Assembly (NCBI RefSeq): GCF_030819275.1
Contig: NZ_JAUTBL010000001.1
Span: 744,001-808,000 of the forward strand
DNA: 64,000 nt
Source: Agrobacterium larrymoorei
Lineage (GTDB): Bacteria; Pseudomonadota; Alphaproteobacteria; Rhizobiales; Rhizobiaceae
Direction of reading: 5' to 3'
Under the pieces are notes generated by a model that did not search any database, had not been told where the DNA came from, and saw only the letters and a list, made by a program, of their open reading frames with translations. The translations under genes and the position numbers were made by a program. Position 1 is the stretch's first letter. Every line of letters begins with the position of its first letter. This document shows positions 22,396 through 31,127 of this stretch, one piece after another.

Positions 22396-24905
22396 TGGGT
22401 TTCTTTGCTCCGGTCATTACCTTTTTCGCGCCAATCCTTGGTTCGGCCATCGGACAGATGGCTATCGGCCTCGGCCTCAACCTGATCGTCGCGAAGATGG
22501 AAAAGCGGGCCGCGAAAAAGGCCCAGAGCCAAGCGGGCGGAACGCAGTTCGACCGTGAGTATGGCGAAAACACCAGCCGGAAAGCGGCGTGCGGTCCGGT
22601 TGGAATCGCCGGTCAGGATTGCTACGTCAACACCTACGGCGATGCCAACAAAAACCTCGAGCAGATTTACCAGTTCTCGGACTTCCCCTGCGATGGCCTG
22701 TCGAAGATTTGGGCCGGTGGCTCACAGCTCAACATAGCGCGCGGCAATGATGGCCGGTACGCGGTGCTTACCGGCGACTATGCCGGACGGATGTTCTTCA
22801 CTTTCTACGATGGCACACAGATGCAGGCCGATGCGGGCCTGATCGCAAACAGTAACCCGCTCGGCCGGTGGACTGCGGATCATGTAGGTTCCGGCATCTG
22901 CTATCTGAAAGTTGAGCTGGTCTACGATCAGGAAAAGCTCAACCAGTTCCCGGACTTCTTTTTCGAAATTCGGGGCGCGCGTCTTTACGATCTTCGCAAG
23001 GACTCGAGCCGGGGCGGGAACGGCAACCATCGCTGGGGTGACTACTCGACTTACGAATACACCGAAAACCCCGTCATCATGGATTACAATTATCGCCGCG
23101 GCTTTGTCTGGAACGGCGACCTGTTCCTTGGGATGGGAATGCCGGAAAGCGATCTGCCTTTTGAAAGGTATGTCACGGCCGCAAACATCTGCGATGAATT
23201 TACGTTTTATGGACGTCGCGCACGTTGCTCGATCCTGCTCGATGCGGATCTAGACCACGGCGACAATATCGACTCCCTGATGCTGTCTTGCGGCGGTATC
23301 GTGGTTGATGGCGTCGAAGGCTCTTGGCCGATCATCGGTTCTGAACAGCCGATTGTCGCGACCTTCACAGATGAGGATATTATTGCCAGCGAGCCGTTGC
23401 GCTTCCGCAAGCGTCGGTCGATGGGCGAACTGGTCAACAGTGTGTCCGGCACCTATCAGGAACCCGGCAACATGTGGTCGCCTGCTGGCTATGATCAGCA
23501 AACGGACGCGGGGCATGTCGCCGCAGATCGGCGCAACCGTGACGAGGCGTTGAACTTCCCCATGGTGTTTTCCAAGGGACAGGCTAACCAGCTCGCAAGC
23601 ATCTATTTCAACGAAAACCGCTTTGAGGCGACCGCCGAACTTGTCCTTCGTCCGCGCTTCAAGGATTTGAAAGCTGGGGATTGGGTCTACTGGGATTCCA
23701 AGAATGAGAAGCGGCGCGGCACTTACATGGTGTCCAGTCGCGCTATCAAGGCGCTGGATAGCGATGGGCCGCGCAACGTGGCCTTGTCGCTACAGGAGCG
23801 CAGCGGGCTTATCTATAAGGCCGTGGGCGTCATTCCGCCGACGATACCGCTTCCGAATGCGCAACCGGTCTACCTGGCCGCGCTTCTGGATTATGCCGTC
23901 ATTCCCGTGATCGGCGTCGGTGCGGATGGCCGGACCTATCCCGGCTTCCGTCTGTCTTGGACGAAGATCACCGATGTCACGGTTCAAGCCATTGAGTTTG
24001 AATACTGGATCAAGTCGGAGCCGAACAACGTCTTCACGCGAACCGTTCCGGCCGACAAGACGCTGACCATTCTTCAGGAAGGCATCTTGAGCCTTACGGA
24101 CTATCAGTTCCGCTACAAGCTTGTGGCTGATCGGCCTACAAGCTGGGTATTGCCGATAACCGTTCGCTCCCGCGACGGTGGCAATGCGGATATCGAGGTC
24201 GGTCTTGGACAGGTCCGCAAGGACATTTCGGGGCGTCTGGAAGAACTGCAGGCCGGTCTTGACCAAGCCTTGCAGTTGATCGCCAGTCTGGCAGACGGCT
24301 TTTCGCTTGAAGGGGCTGTGGGCTTCAGTGAGCGGAAGGTTCTGCGCCGCAACCTCGGAAAGGCGTTTGGCGAAATTGCTACGGAAAGCCGCGTGCGTCT
24401 TGATGGGCAAACCGCTCTTGCGCAGCAAATCCAGACAGTCAGTGCCGGGGTGGATACCGCTAAGGCACAGATTGCCAACGTTGATACCGCGCGCGTCGAT
24501 GGCGACAAGGCGCTTGCCGAAAGCATCAATACCGTCCGCGCGGAAATGGAAGACGTGCTGGCCGATGGATACCTTGCCATCACGGCGCAAACCAACGGCG
24601 ACACCCTTTCAAAAATCGAGCTGGCGGCAAGAGCCAGGAAGGGTGAGCAAGCGGCTTTGGCGGCACTCATCATGCGTGTTTATCAGGAAGCCGGGGTTCT
24701 CAAGACTGAGAATATCCACGTGGCGAATCGCACCATCTTTGTCGATGACAACGGCGAAAATGGGCAGGCGCTCGCCACCTTCACGTCAGAAGGCTTGACG
24801 ATCACTGCAGCGCATATCGACCGCCTGCGGACCGGTTACATCGGTGGCGACAACAACAAAATGGAAATCGATGTGAAGGCGGGGACTCTGGTGTTTCGCT
24901 CATGA
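22395..24905 (+). CDS. Central tail-tip protein, J/gp15-like
   Basis: This 836-residue protein starts with a hydrophobic Gly/Ala-rich segment (VITFFAPILGSAIGQMAIGL) seen in many alphaproteobacterial tail-tip proteins. A large hub region follows, then fibronectin-like strands (about residues 480-600), a coiled coil (about 615-740) and a C-terminal domain resembling J-type ends (TENIHVANRTIFVDDNGENG). It is the central fibre or receptor-facing spike of the tail. I start at ATG 22395, one codon after a GTG. It overlaps the broken gene that follows by ATGA. Confidence 0.85.
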   Translation: MGFFAPVITFFAPILGSAIGQMAIGLGLNLIVAKMEKRAAKKAQSQAGGTQFDREYGENTSRKAACGPVGIAGQDCYVNTYGDANKNLEQIYQFSDFPCDGLSKIWAGGSQLNIARGNDGRYAVLTGDYAGRMFFTFYDGTQMQADAGLIANSNPLGRWTADHVGSGICYLKVELVYDQEKLNQFPDFFFEIRGARLYDLRKDSSRGGNGNHRWGDYSTYEYTENPVIMDYNYRRGFVWNGDLFLGMGMPESDLPFERYVTAANICDEFTFYGRRARCSILLDADLDHGDNIDSLMLSCGGIVVDGVEGSWPIIGSEQPIVATFTDEDIIASEPLRFRKRRSMGELVNSVSGTYQEPGNMWSPAGYDQQTDAGHVAADRRNRDEALNFPMVFSKGQANQLASIYFNENRFEATAELVLRPRFKDLKAGDWVYWDSKNEKRRGTYMVSSRAIKALDSDGPRNVALSLQERSGLIYKAVGVIPPTIPLPNAQPVYLAALLDYAVIPVIGVGADGRTYPGFRLSWTKITDVTVQAIEFEYWIKSEPNNVFTRTVPADKTLTILQEGILSLTDYQFRYKLVADRPTSWVLPITVRSRDGGNADIEVGLGQVRKDISGRLEELQAGLDQALQLIASLADGFSLEGAVGFSERKVLRRNLGKAFGEIATESRVRLDGQTALAQQIQTVSAGVDTAKAQIANVDTARVDGDKALAESINTVRAEMEDVLADGYLAITAQTNGDTLSKIELAARARKGEQAALAALIMRVYQEAGVLKTENIHVANRTIFVDDNGENGQALATFTSEGLTITAAHIDRLRTGYIGGDNNKMEIDVKAGTLVFRS

Positions 24906-26447
24906 CTAGAACGCTTATCGGTATCGACTATGCAGGCGCTCCGTGCATCAAAATTGTGCGCGGAGACCTCGACCCTATAACCACGCCGGACAGTATGCCC
25001 CGGCGCTTTCTTGTTCAACAGCAAAGACACCATCCAGACGCGGTTAAGCCGCGTCGATAAAACGTCTGATGCCGATGCCACCGTGCAGCCTGCCAGCGCT
25101 AACCAGTACAACTTCGAGCGCTACCGCTACGACTACCGGGGAAAGTGGAGCGTCTACCACTACCAGAAAGCCGCATTTCCCGGGCTCGATTTCAACGTTC
25201 CGCTGACTGACTTCGTCGTCAAAAACCAGTTCACCGGCTGGTATACGCAAGGCGCGCAGCACTACTATGAATACCAATCTCGGCAAAACAGCGCTGTGGG
25301 CTACTGCCGCCTGCACTATCCCGGCTCCCGGTATGGTGAGGCGGGATGGAAGATCAATCACAGCACCAACGTGACCGGCTGGGACGGCTGGGGTAATGGC
25401 GTAACGACCTATCCCGCCCTCCTGCATTTCATGAACGCGCTGAGCAATGACGGCCAGGTCTCTCTTGTTCCTGGCACTTACGCGGACGTGGTTGTTTGGA
25501 ACCTGCCAGGAGATATTACTCCCCTGCCCGCGCCGCTTGCGTCACAGCCTGGTCAAAGGTCAATCACCATCAACAAGAATGGCTTGAGGGTGGCAAAGCC
25601 GGGTTTCGATGTCGATGTGGCGACCGATGCTCAACTGGCGGTGTCCTCGAGCATACGGCCGACAAAGATTGTGGCGGCGGATGATATCGCAATTCCTGTC
25701 GGCGCCAGCGAATACATGTTGTCGGTTCCAATACCGATAAACAGCGTTTGCGATGTGCAATACTACACGGGTGACGAACTGGTTTACCCAGCTCTCCCGC
25801 GCACTTCGCCAGTCGGGGCGCAATGGCGTTTGCTCTCTGACCGCATCCAATTCCAGAACAGCGGGATTGCATGCCGTGCGCGGTTTGTCGTCATCGTCAA
25901 TGATCAGGTAAGCCAGACCGTTGGCGATAACGATGTCTTCCGGCAATTCGAAGTGAATGGCGAAAATGTCGTGCAGTTTTTGCGGCCCGGCGCTGCAAAT
26001 CCTCCGGCGTTTTCAGACATCGTTATCGATAGCCGTTGGCCCGCCTTGCGGATACTCGCTGAAGGCTACTTCACGGTGGAAGCTGGGGCGCAAGTCAAAA
26101 ACGTTCCGATCAATACCGAGGGGTATTTTCCCTTCATCAAGATGATGGTCACAACGGCTGGTCGGTCGGCCTCGTCCGGCCCCTTTACCATTGAGGCATA
26201 CCAAGGCTGCGTCAGGCCCGCGACGGTCTCGATGTCAAAGCTAAATGGCAACGACTGGTTCGAGACCGGGGATACGACCTATGCCCGCGTGACAGCCAAC
26301 AACGTGGCGTTCCACAGCTATCGCGGCCGACCGAAATATTACTTCTGGTACTACTCCGACCGAAGCGGCTGGCGTCTCGATACCGTCTATCCCGACGAAG
26401 TGTTGGGCATTCGCTATTACATCTTCGGCATTCCCAAAAAAGGATAA
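24902..26447 (+). pseudogene. Tail fibre-type gene with single-base frameshift
   Basis: The natural start is ATG 24902, coupled to the upstream stop, giving MTRTLIGIDYAGAPCIKIVR onward. After residue 36 the frame fails and ends at 25058. The rest of the protein continues in the next frame from about 25008 to 26447. Removing one T from the TTT at 25007-25009 restores RRFLFNSKDTIQTRLS and a 514-residue product. The downstream part is beta-rich tail protein. Otherwise translation would need the TTG at 25011, which has no ribosome site. Mutation, sequencing error or programmed shift are all possible. Confidence 0.75.
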
Positions 26448-26450
26448 CCC

Positions 26451-27773
26451 ATGACCGTACCTTACACGTCCGGCACCATTACGCTTGCCAAGGGGTCTGC
26501 CGAAGTCACCGGCATTGATACCGCTTGGAAAGCCGCGCTGATCGTCGGCGGCATCATCTTCGTGAACGTCCCGAATGTCGGGGCTATGTCTCTTCCTATC
26601 GCCACGGTCGACGACAACACAAAAATCATGGCCGCTATTCCATGGCAGGGCGCAAACGGGACCTACAGCTATGCCCTGGTGCGCGACGGCTCGTTCGAAA
26701 GGCAGGCGACGGAAAACGCCATCAAGCTCGCTTCGCTGCTCAATGAGATGCGTAGCGATGCTATCAGCGAGCTGTCAGGCTTGCAGCCTGCTGCTGACAA
26801 ATTGCCGTATTTCGGCGCGGGTGGAGCTGGTGCGCTTGCTGATTTTAACGCAGCCGCTCGGACGCTTTTGGCGGGTGGTCAGCTACCCGATGGCCAACTC
26901 CCAACTCGCTTGAATTCAAAGTTAATCCAATCAGCAAACCAATTCAGAAAGTCTGGTTGGGCTTATGGGGAGAACATCGAAGGTTCTCCAGAGAACGCTT
27001 CTGCGGCTTGGTTTTTGTACGTCAATGACATGGATGAGGGTGGCTCGTGGGGGAAGCAAACGGCTACATCGTTTTTCGAGAATAGAAGCTTCGTGAGGCT
27101 TCTCGTCAATGGAACATGGCAAGCCTGGGAGCGAGATTACAGCGGGCAGTCCGCGCTTGATGGTCGCTATAATCGACTGTCCCAAATCATAGCGGACGCT
27201 CAGTTGCCCGCGAGACTGAGGGCGGACTCATCACTTATTTCGTCAAACTTCAATGACGCTGTTGAGAACGGTTTTTACAAAGCTGGACCTGCGGCGGCTA
27301 ACCCGCCCGTGTCTGGCACTTACTGGTTCGTGATTGTCACGCGCTTTGACAGCACTATTCATCAAGAGGCGTGGAACGACAATTTCAATATTGGCTATCG
27401 AAGGGTTAGGGCAGCCAATGGTGCATGGGGTCCGTGGCGTCTGATTTCGGACGAGCGCGGCAGCAACGCCAACGGTGAATATGTCCGCCTCGCTGATGGA
27501 ACGCAGATTTGCACGAGGTCAGTCGCTACCGGAAACCCTACCTTAGCGGCGGGAGAAGCTATTTCACTTGGTAGCTTCAACTATGCTGCGTCGTTCGTTG
27601 CATCCCCAAGCAGGTCGCTTTCATACGATGGTTCTTGGTCTCATACGCTATCGGTAGGATCAGAGGGCGGTGGCAACGTAGGTGTCGGCGGCGTAGCCAT
27701 CTCCAATCGAGACAACGCTGCGCATAGCTACGCAGGAACCGTTTACATCACCGCAGTCGGAAGGTGGTACTAA
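26451..27773 (+). CDS. Tail fibre / receptor-binding protein
   Basis: This 440-residue protein has an N-terminal virion-attachment-like domain (MTVPYTSGTITLAKGSAEVT, then AIPWQGANGTYSYALVRD). A middle section contains FYKAGPAAANPPVSGTYWFV and a GAWGPWRLIS repeat typical of fibre stalks. The tip is Gly/Ser/Asn-rich and aromatic. It follows the tail-tip genes with a 3-bp gap. Such proteins determine host range. Confidence 0.82.
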   Translation: MTVPYTSGTITLAKGSAEVTGIDTAWKAALIVGGIIFVNVPNVGAMSLPIATVDDNTKIMAAIPWQGANGTYSYALVRDGSFERQATENAIKLASLLNEMRSDAISELSGLQPAADKLPYFGAGGAGALADFNAAARTLLAGGQLPDGQLPTRLNSKLIQSANQFRKSGWAYGENIEGSPENASAAWFLYVNDMDEGGSWGKQTATSFFENRSFVRLLVNGTWQAWERDYSGQSALDGRYNRLSQIIADAQLPARLRADSSLISSNFNDAVENGFYKAGPAAANPPVSGTYWFVIVTRFDSTIHQEAWNDNFNIGYRRVRAANGAWGPWRLISDERGSNANGEYVRLADGTQICTRSVATGNPTLAAGEAISLGSFNYAASFVASPSRSLSYDGSWSHTLSVGSEGGGNVGVGGVAISNRDNAAHSYAGTVYITAVGRWY

Positions 27774-28288
27774 TGAAAATCTCCCTTTCTCCTATCCGCC
27801 TTAACGACACTCTCATCGTCGAAAAGAATGGCGATCGGCTGCGCATCAATGGCGATCTACTAAATTTCGGTCCCTTGCCTGAAGGCGGGACGATAAAGTT
27901 GTCTGACATACCCGGTGGATGGATTTGCGATGACGTAAGGCGCATCAATGGCGATCTGCATATTTGCCTCGTTCTGCCCCATGGCTCTGACCCTGCCGAG
28001 TGTGTCGCATTTCCCTCCCCTCTCGAAAACCCGCCTGATGGTGTTATCGACCTGCCGTTCTCTCCGTACTCGACGACATCGGAAGAAGTCGTGGAAGGTG
28101 GGCGCAAGATCAGCACGACTTGCTATGAGTGGCGGGTCGATCCGGTGACAACAATTGAGTTTGTGCCAGACCCTCCGCCCTCTGAGGAAGAGCCGGATAC
28201 AAGTAGCGGTGAGATCTCGCCGGACGTTCGTGCAGCGCTAGACGAGTTAGCCGGTCAATCGGGGGAGCAGATTAATGTGGACGCCTGA
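27773..28288 (+). CDS. Tail fibre-associated hypothetical protein
   Basis: This 171-residue protein begins MKISLSPIRLNDTLIVEKNG at ATG 27773, which overlaps the fibre stop. The first 120 residues show repeated short strands (INGDLLNFGPLPEGGTIKLS and VRRINGDLHICLVLPHGSDP). The C-terminal tail is acidic and Pro-rich. It could be a fibre chaperone or a small tail protein. It overlaps the next gene by 14 bp in another frame. Confidence 0.6.
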   Translation: MKISLSPIRLNDTLIVEKNGDRLRINGDLLNFGPLPEGGTIKLSDIPGGWICDDVRRINGDLHICLVLPHGSDPAECVAFPSPLENPPDGVIDLPFSPYSTTSEEVVEGGRKISTTCYEWRVDPVTTIEFVPDPPPSEEEPDTSSGEISPDVRAALDELAGQSGEQINVDA

Positions 28289-28613
28289 CGCTTCGATCAT
28301 CATCACCGCTGAGCAAGAGGCGCAACAGCAACGCGCCACCCTTCAGAAGAAGTTCACGGGTGCCATTCAGACGCACTTAGACGCTACTGCCAGTCAACGC
28401 CGGTATGACAGCATCCACACCGCGATTTCATATAGGGATGATCCTAACCCGAAATTTGCGGCCGAAGCGGCGGCGCTGTTCGCCTGGCGCTCTGCCGTGT
28501 GGACTTACGCCACCGACGAACTGGATAAGGTTGTGGCTGGTGAGCGAGCTATTCCGACGGTGGAAGAATTTCTGGCCGAATTGCCGCAGCTCGTATGGCC
28601 TTCAAGTACATAG
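28275..28613 (+). CDS. Probable tail fibre assembly protein (DUF4376-like)
   Basis: This 112-residue helical protein has an Asp/Gln-rich N-terminus. The segment YRDDPNPKFAAEAAALFAWR, followed by SAVWTYATDELDKV, resembles the DUF4376-type C-termini of fibre assembly proteins. It lies directly after the fibre genes, where such chaperones normally are. The family link is a resemblance, not certain. The late operon pauses here, because the next gene is on the other strand. Confidence 0.6.
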   Translation: MWTPDASIIITAEQEAQQQRATLQKKFTGAIQTHLDATASQRRYDSIHTAISYRDDPNPKFAAEAAALFAWRSAVWTYATDELDKVVAGERAIPTVEEFLAELPQLVWPSST

Positions 28614-28629
28614 GTAGCGCGTTCACCGA

Positions 28630-28917
28630 CTAAATCCACGCAAACCATTTGGATACGTAGCACGACGGTAGGTATGGGAGATCACTTTCGCATTTAGCCC
28701 TGCGGTATCCCTCGGAGTACATGCAGTAGTCAGTATGAACATTCGCGATATCGTCTGAGACTTTGGCCTCGATCCGCCGCATCTGGCATTTCATGAATGT
28801 TTCGTAGCTACCGCCCTCCGAATAGATCCCGATGCCTGAAAGAACGATCAACAGGGAAAAGCCACAGAGTAGAATGGTTCCTACTCCGAGAAATATCGCT
28901 TTGATGAGCTTGAACAT
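28630..28917 (-). CDS. Opposite-strand small membrane-anchored protein (moron)
   Basis: This 95-residue protein has one strong membrane span (about residues 7-32, IFLGVGTILLCGFSLLIVLS). A probable periplasmic domain with five cysteines follows (KCQMRR, DYCMYSEG, AKCESD, PSCYVS). GGGGAGG lies about 10 bp before the ATG. It reads against the late genes between fibre and lysis modules, so it is probably expressed from the lysogen. Cys pairing in the periplasm is likely. Function unknown. Confidence 0.72.
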   Translation of the reverse strand: MFKLIKAIFLGVGTILLCGFSLLIVLSGIGIYSEGGSYETFMKCQMRRIEAKVSDDIANVHTDYCMYSEGYRRAKCESDLPYLPSCYVSKWFAWI

Positions 28918-29159
28918 GAAGCAAGACCCTCCCCGGCTTCAGGCAAAGAACCATAATAGAAAACAGCTGCCTTCGAGCGCGGCAAACATCAATGCGTGCA
29001 ACCAAGAAAAAGCCCGCTGCTGTCAGTTTTGCAGCGAAAACTATCTGCTAAGATAAATTAGCATCATCTTCATTGCGCGAGGCTTGTACGCTTTCGCCCA
29101 AAACCATCGCAGCTCTTTTCGAATGCCTGCGATCTCTTTCAACAAATAGGAACATCGTT

Positions 29160-30158
29160 ATGGCAAAGGTCACTGCCGACCACGTGCGGGCGGCTGCGAA
29201 GTCGCGCGTTCTTGAAAGCAATCTCAACTCTGTCATGGTCGCACTCGATGACTATGGCAAAACTTTTGGTCTCGATCTCCTCCACCGCACGGTGGCGTTC
29301 CTGGCGCAGCTCATGCACGAAAGCGGCGAGTTTCGGTATGACCGCGAAATCTGGGGGCCAACGCCATCGCAGGCCCGGTACGACACCCGCACGGATCTCG
29401 GAAACACGCTGGAAGCGGATGGTGACGGCTACAAGAACCGGGGGCGCGGCCCTATTCAGGTAACGGGCGGCTATAACATCCGCGCGTTCTATGAGTGGTG
29501 CAAGCGCATGGGCTTGAACCCGCCTGATTTCGTTACCAATCCCGACCTGATCAACACCGACCCTTGGGAAGGCTCATCCGCGATCTGGTATTGGGACGAA
29601 GGCAATCCCGATCATCGCAGCCTCAACCGCTATGCGGACCGCAACGACCCGGAAATGATCACCCGTAAAATCAATGGCGGATTGAACGGCTATGCCGACC
29701 GGCTGGCCTATTACACCCGCCTCGGCCTGGTCGTTCTCGGCTTCAATCCGACCGACATTCGCGGTTTTCAGGGCAAGGCCAAGGCCGCAGGCTATTACAA
29801 GGGCAATCTTGATGGTCTGGACGGCCCGCAGACGCGTGCGGCCATCCACTTGGCGCTTGTGGACGTTTCGCCTAAGAGCAACGGTCCTAACCCCGTCAAG
29901 GCCGCGCCTGTGACCGAGGCCGTGCCGGTCGCGGTCATTCCCCCTAGCATGGAAGCGCCGTGGTGGAAATCGAAGGAGGTTATTGTTCCGGCCGTTACGG
30001 GCGGTGGGCTTTCCTCGGGGCTGGCGGCGGTCGGGACAATGCCTTGGCAGAACCTTGCCCTTGTACTGGTCGCGTTCGGGCTTCTTGGCCTCTTTTTGCT
30101 GTGGCGCAAGAGTGTGGACGTGAAGAAGGTCGATGCGCAGGTTCGGGGGATGTCCTGA
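29160..30158 (+). CDS. Endolysin: GH19-like lysozyme with membrane tail
   Basis: Residues about 5-205 form a GH19/chitinase-like peptidoglycan hydrolase with the catalytic glutamates in MHESGEF and the RGRGPIQVTGGYNI motif. Residues about 200-235 resemble a peptidoglycan-binding repeat (GFQGKAKAAGYYKGNLDGLD). The last 60 residues hold a Gly-rich hydrophobic stretch and one clear membrane span (LALVLVAFGLLGLFLLW). I start at ATG 29160 after AGGAA; the frame runs further upstream without support. A C-terminal anchor is unusual for an endolysin. Confidence 0.85.
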   Translation: MAKVTADHVRAAAKSRVLESNLNSVMVALDDYGKTFGLDLLHRTVAFLAQLMHESGEFRYDREIWGPTPSQARYDTRTDLGNTLEADGDGYKNRGRGPIQVTGGYNIRAFYEWCKRMGLNPPDFVTNPDLINTDPWEGSSAIWYWDEGNPDHRSLNRYADRNDPEMITRKINGGLNGYADRLAYYTRLGLVVLGFNPTDIRGFQGKAKAAGYYKGNLDGLDGPQTRAAIHLALVDVSPKSNGPNPVKAAPVTEAVPVAVIPPSMEAPWWKSKEVIVPAVTGGGLSSGLAAVGTMPWQNLALVLVAFGLLGLFLLWRKSVDVKKVDAQVRGMS

Positions 30159-30418
30159 TGCTCATGCCGACATGGCTCAAAATCACGGCTGTTGGCCTGC
30201 TGGGCGCGGCTGCGCTGGCTGCAGGTTCCTACCTCCTCGGCAAGCATAACGGCGCGTCTATGGCGCGCGCCGCCATGCACATCGAAGCCGCAAAAAACGC
30301 GCTGGATCGCGTCACTCAACTGGAGAAAAACAATGCGACCTTTCGCAGCCTTACGCCTCGCCATCGTTGCCTTGCTTTCATGCGGGATAGCGGCTTGCCA
30401 GACAGCGCCTGCGACTGA
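30158..30418 (+). CDS. Rz-like inner-membrane spanin
   Basis: This 86-residue protein has an N-terminal membrane anchor (KITAVGLLGAAALAAGSYLL, residues 8-27). A periplasmic helical part follows. It is short for an i-spanin. I start at the coupled ATG 30158; the longer upstream frame lies inside the endolysin gene. The lipoprotein gene at 30333 is nested in its 3' third in another frame, the classic Rz/Rz1 arrangement. The pair fuses inner and outer membranes in the last lysis step. Confidence 0.75.
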   Translation: MLMPTWLKITAVGLLGAAALAAGSYLLGKHNGASMARAAMHIEAAKNALDRVTQLEKNNATFRSLTPRHRCLAFMRDSGLPDSACD

Positions 30419-30551
30419 AGGTGCCGGCTATTCGATGACTCGGTTTTCTGACCCGCAGGCCGCGCGCCTTGCAGCGCTCGATGCGACGGCTGGGCCTGCG
30501 ATCTACGCCAACAATCAACAGTGCAGCAGAGACCCGGCCTGCCGGAAGTAA
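30333..30551 (+). CDS. Rz1-like outer-membrane spanin lipoprotein
   Basis: This 72-residue protein starts MRPFAALRLAIVALLSCGIA and has a lipobox with the acylated cysteine near residue 22 (IAACQT). GGAG precedes the ATG by about 7 bp inside the Rz-like gene. The mature part is about 51 residues and contains two further cysteines near the end (QQCSRDPACRK). It starts in another frame inside the Rz-like gene and extends 130 bp past it. Confidence 0.78.
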   Translation: MRPFAALRLAIVALLSCGIAACQTAPATEGAGYSMTRFSDPQAARLAALDATAGPAIYANNQQCSRDPACRK

Positions 30552-30585
30552 GCTGGACCAGATCGAAAGAAAGGATTTACCGGTC

Positions 30586-30957
30586 ATGCCGCCGTTCGAG
30601 TTCGATGCGTCGTTGCATCAAAAAATAGGCGAGATGCTGGCGATGCAGGTCGCATTAAAGGAGTCCGTGCAGCGCGTGGAAGAGCAGGCTCGGCGCTCTG
30701 AAGACAAGGCTGACGAAAGCCGGGCGGTTGTTCACAGGCGGCTTGACGAGATGGTAAATCGTGTCGGCGAGGTCGAACAGACTGTGGCTATAGTCAAGGA
30801 AGACGTGACCGAAATGAAGCCGCACACAGACGACCTCAAGCGCTGGAAGCTGATGGGGGTCGGTGCGTTCACCATGATGGGTATCGGCGCAATGTTCTTG
30901 GGTGTGACCTTCGCGGACGTGCTCAAGCGGATCGGTACCCTCATCATAGGACGATAG
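30586..30957 (+). CDS. DUF1515 coiled-coil membrane protein
   Basis: This 123-residue protein has a soluble N-terminus and a coiled coil over about residues 20-85 (LKESVQRVEEQARRSEDKAD). One membrane span follows near the C-terminus (LMGVGAFTMMGIGAMFLGVT). The pattern is DUF1515, common in rhizobial prophages. Its place beside endolysin and spanins suggests a lysis role, perhaps holin-like. I chose ATG 30586; the earlier in-frame start lies inside the Rz1-like gene. Confidence 0.75.
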   Translation: MPPFEFDASLHQKIGEMLAMQVALKESVQRVEEQARRSEDKADESRAVVHRRLDEMVNRVGEVEQTVAIVKEDVTEMKPHTDDLKRWKLMGVGAFTMMGIGAMFLGVTFADVLKRIGTLIIGR

Positions 30958-30959
30958 GA

Positions 30960-30989
30960 AAAGCCGTCCGGAGTGATGTGGGCGGCTTT
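30960..30989 (+). terminator. Hairpin after the lysis genes
   Basis: AAAGCCGTCC pairs with GGGCGGCTTT (one G-U pair) around a 10-nt loop directly after the DUF1515 stop. The T-stretch is short. It marks the end of the late operon. Confidence 0.6.
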
Positions 30990-31058
30990 CTGCGTTTCTG
31001 ACCGCTGCAAGCTGGTTTTGTACGAAACACAAGTGGGCAATCGGAAAGAGCAAAGTTC

Positions 31059-31086
31059 TTGAAATAATTTCACATCAATCTATGGT
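31059..31086 (+). promoter_or_regulatory. Promoter of the Septu-like pair
   Basis: TTGAAA (31059-31064), a 16-bp spacer and TATGGT (31081-31086) lie 42 bp before the ATPase start and after the late-operon terminator. The module therefore seems to have its own transcription, as expected for a defence gene active in the lysogen. Confidence 0.5.
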
Positions 31087-31127
31087 CGCATCGCCAACTC
31101 GTTTCAGCCTGTTAAGAGTATCATCCC

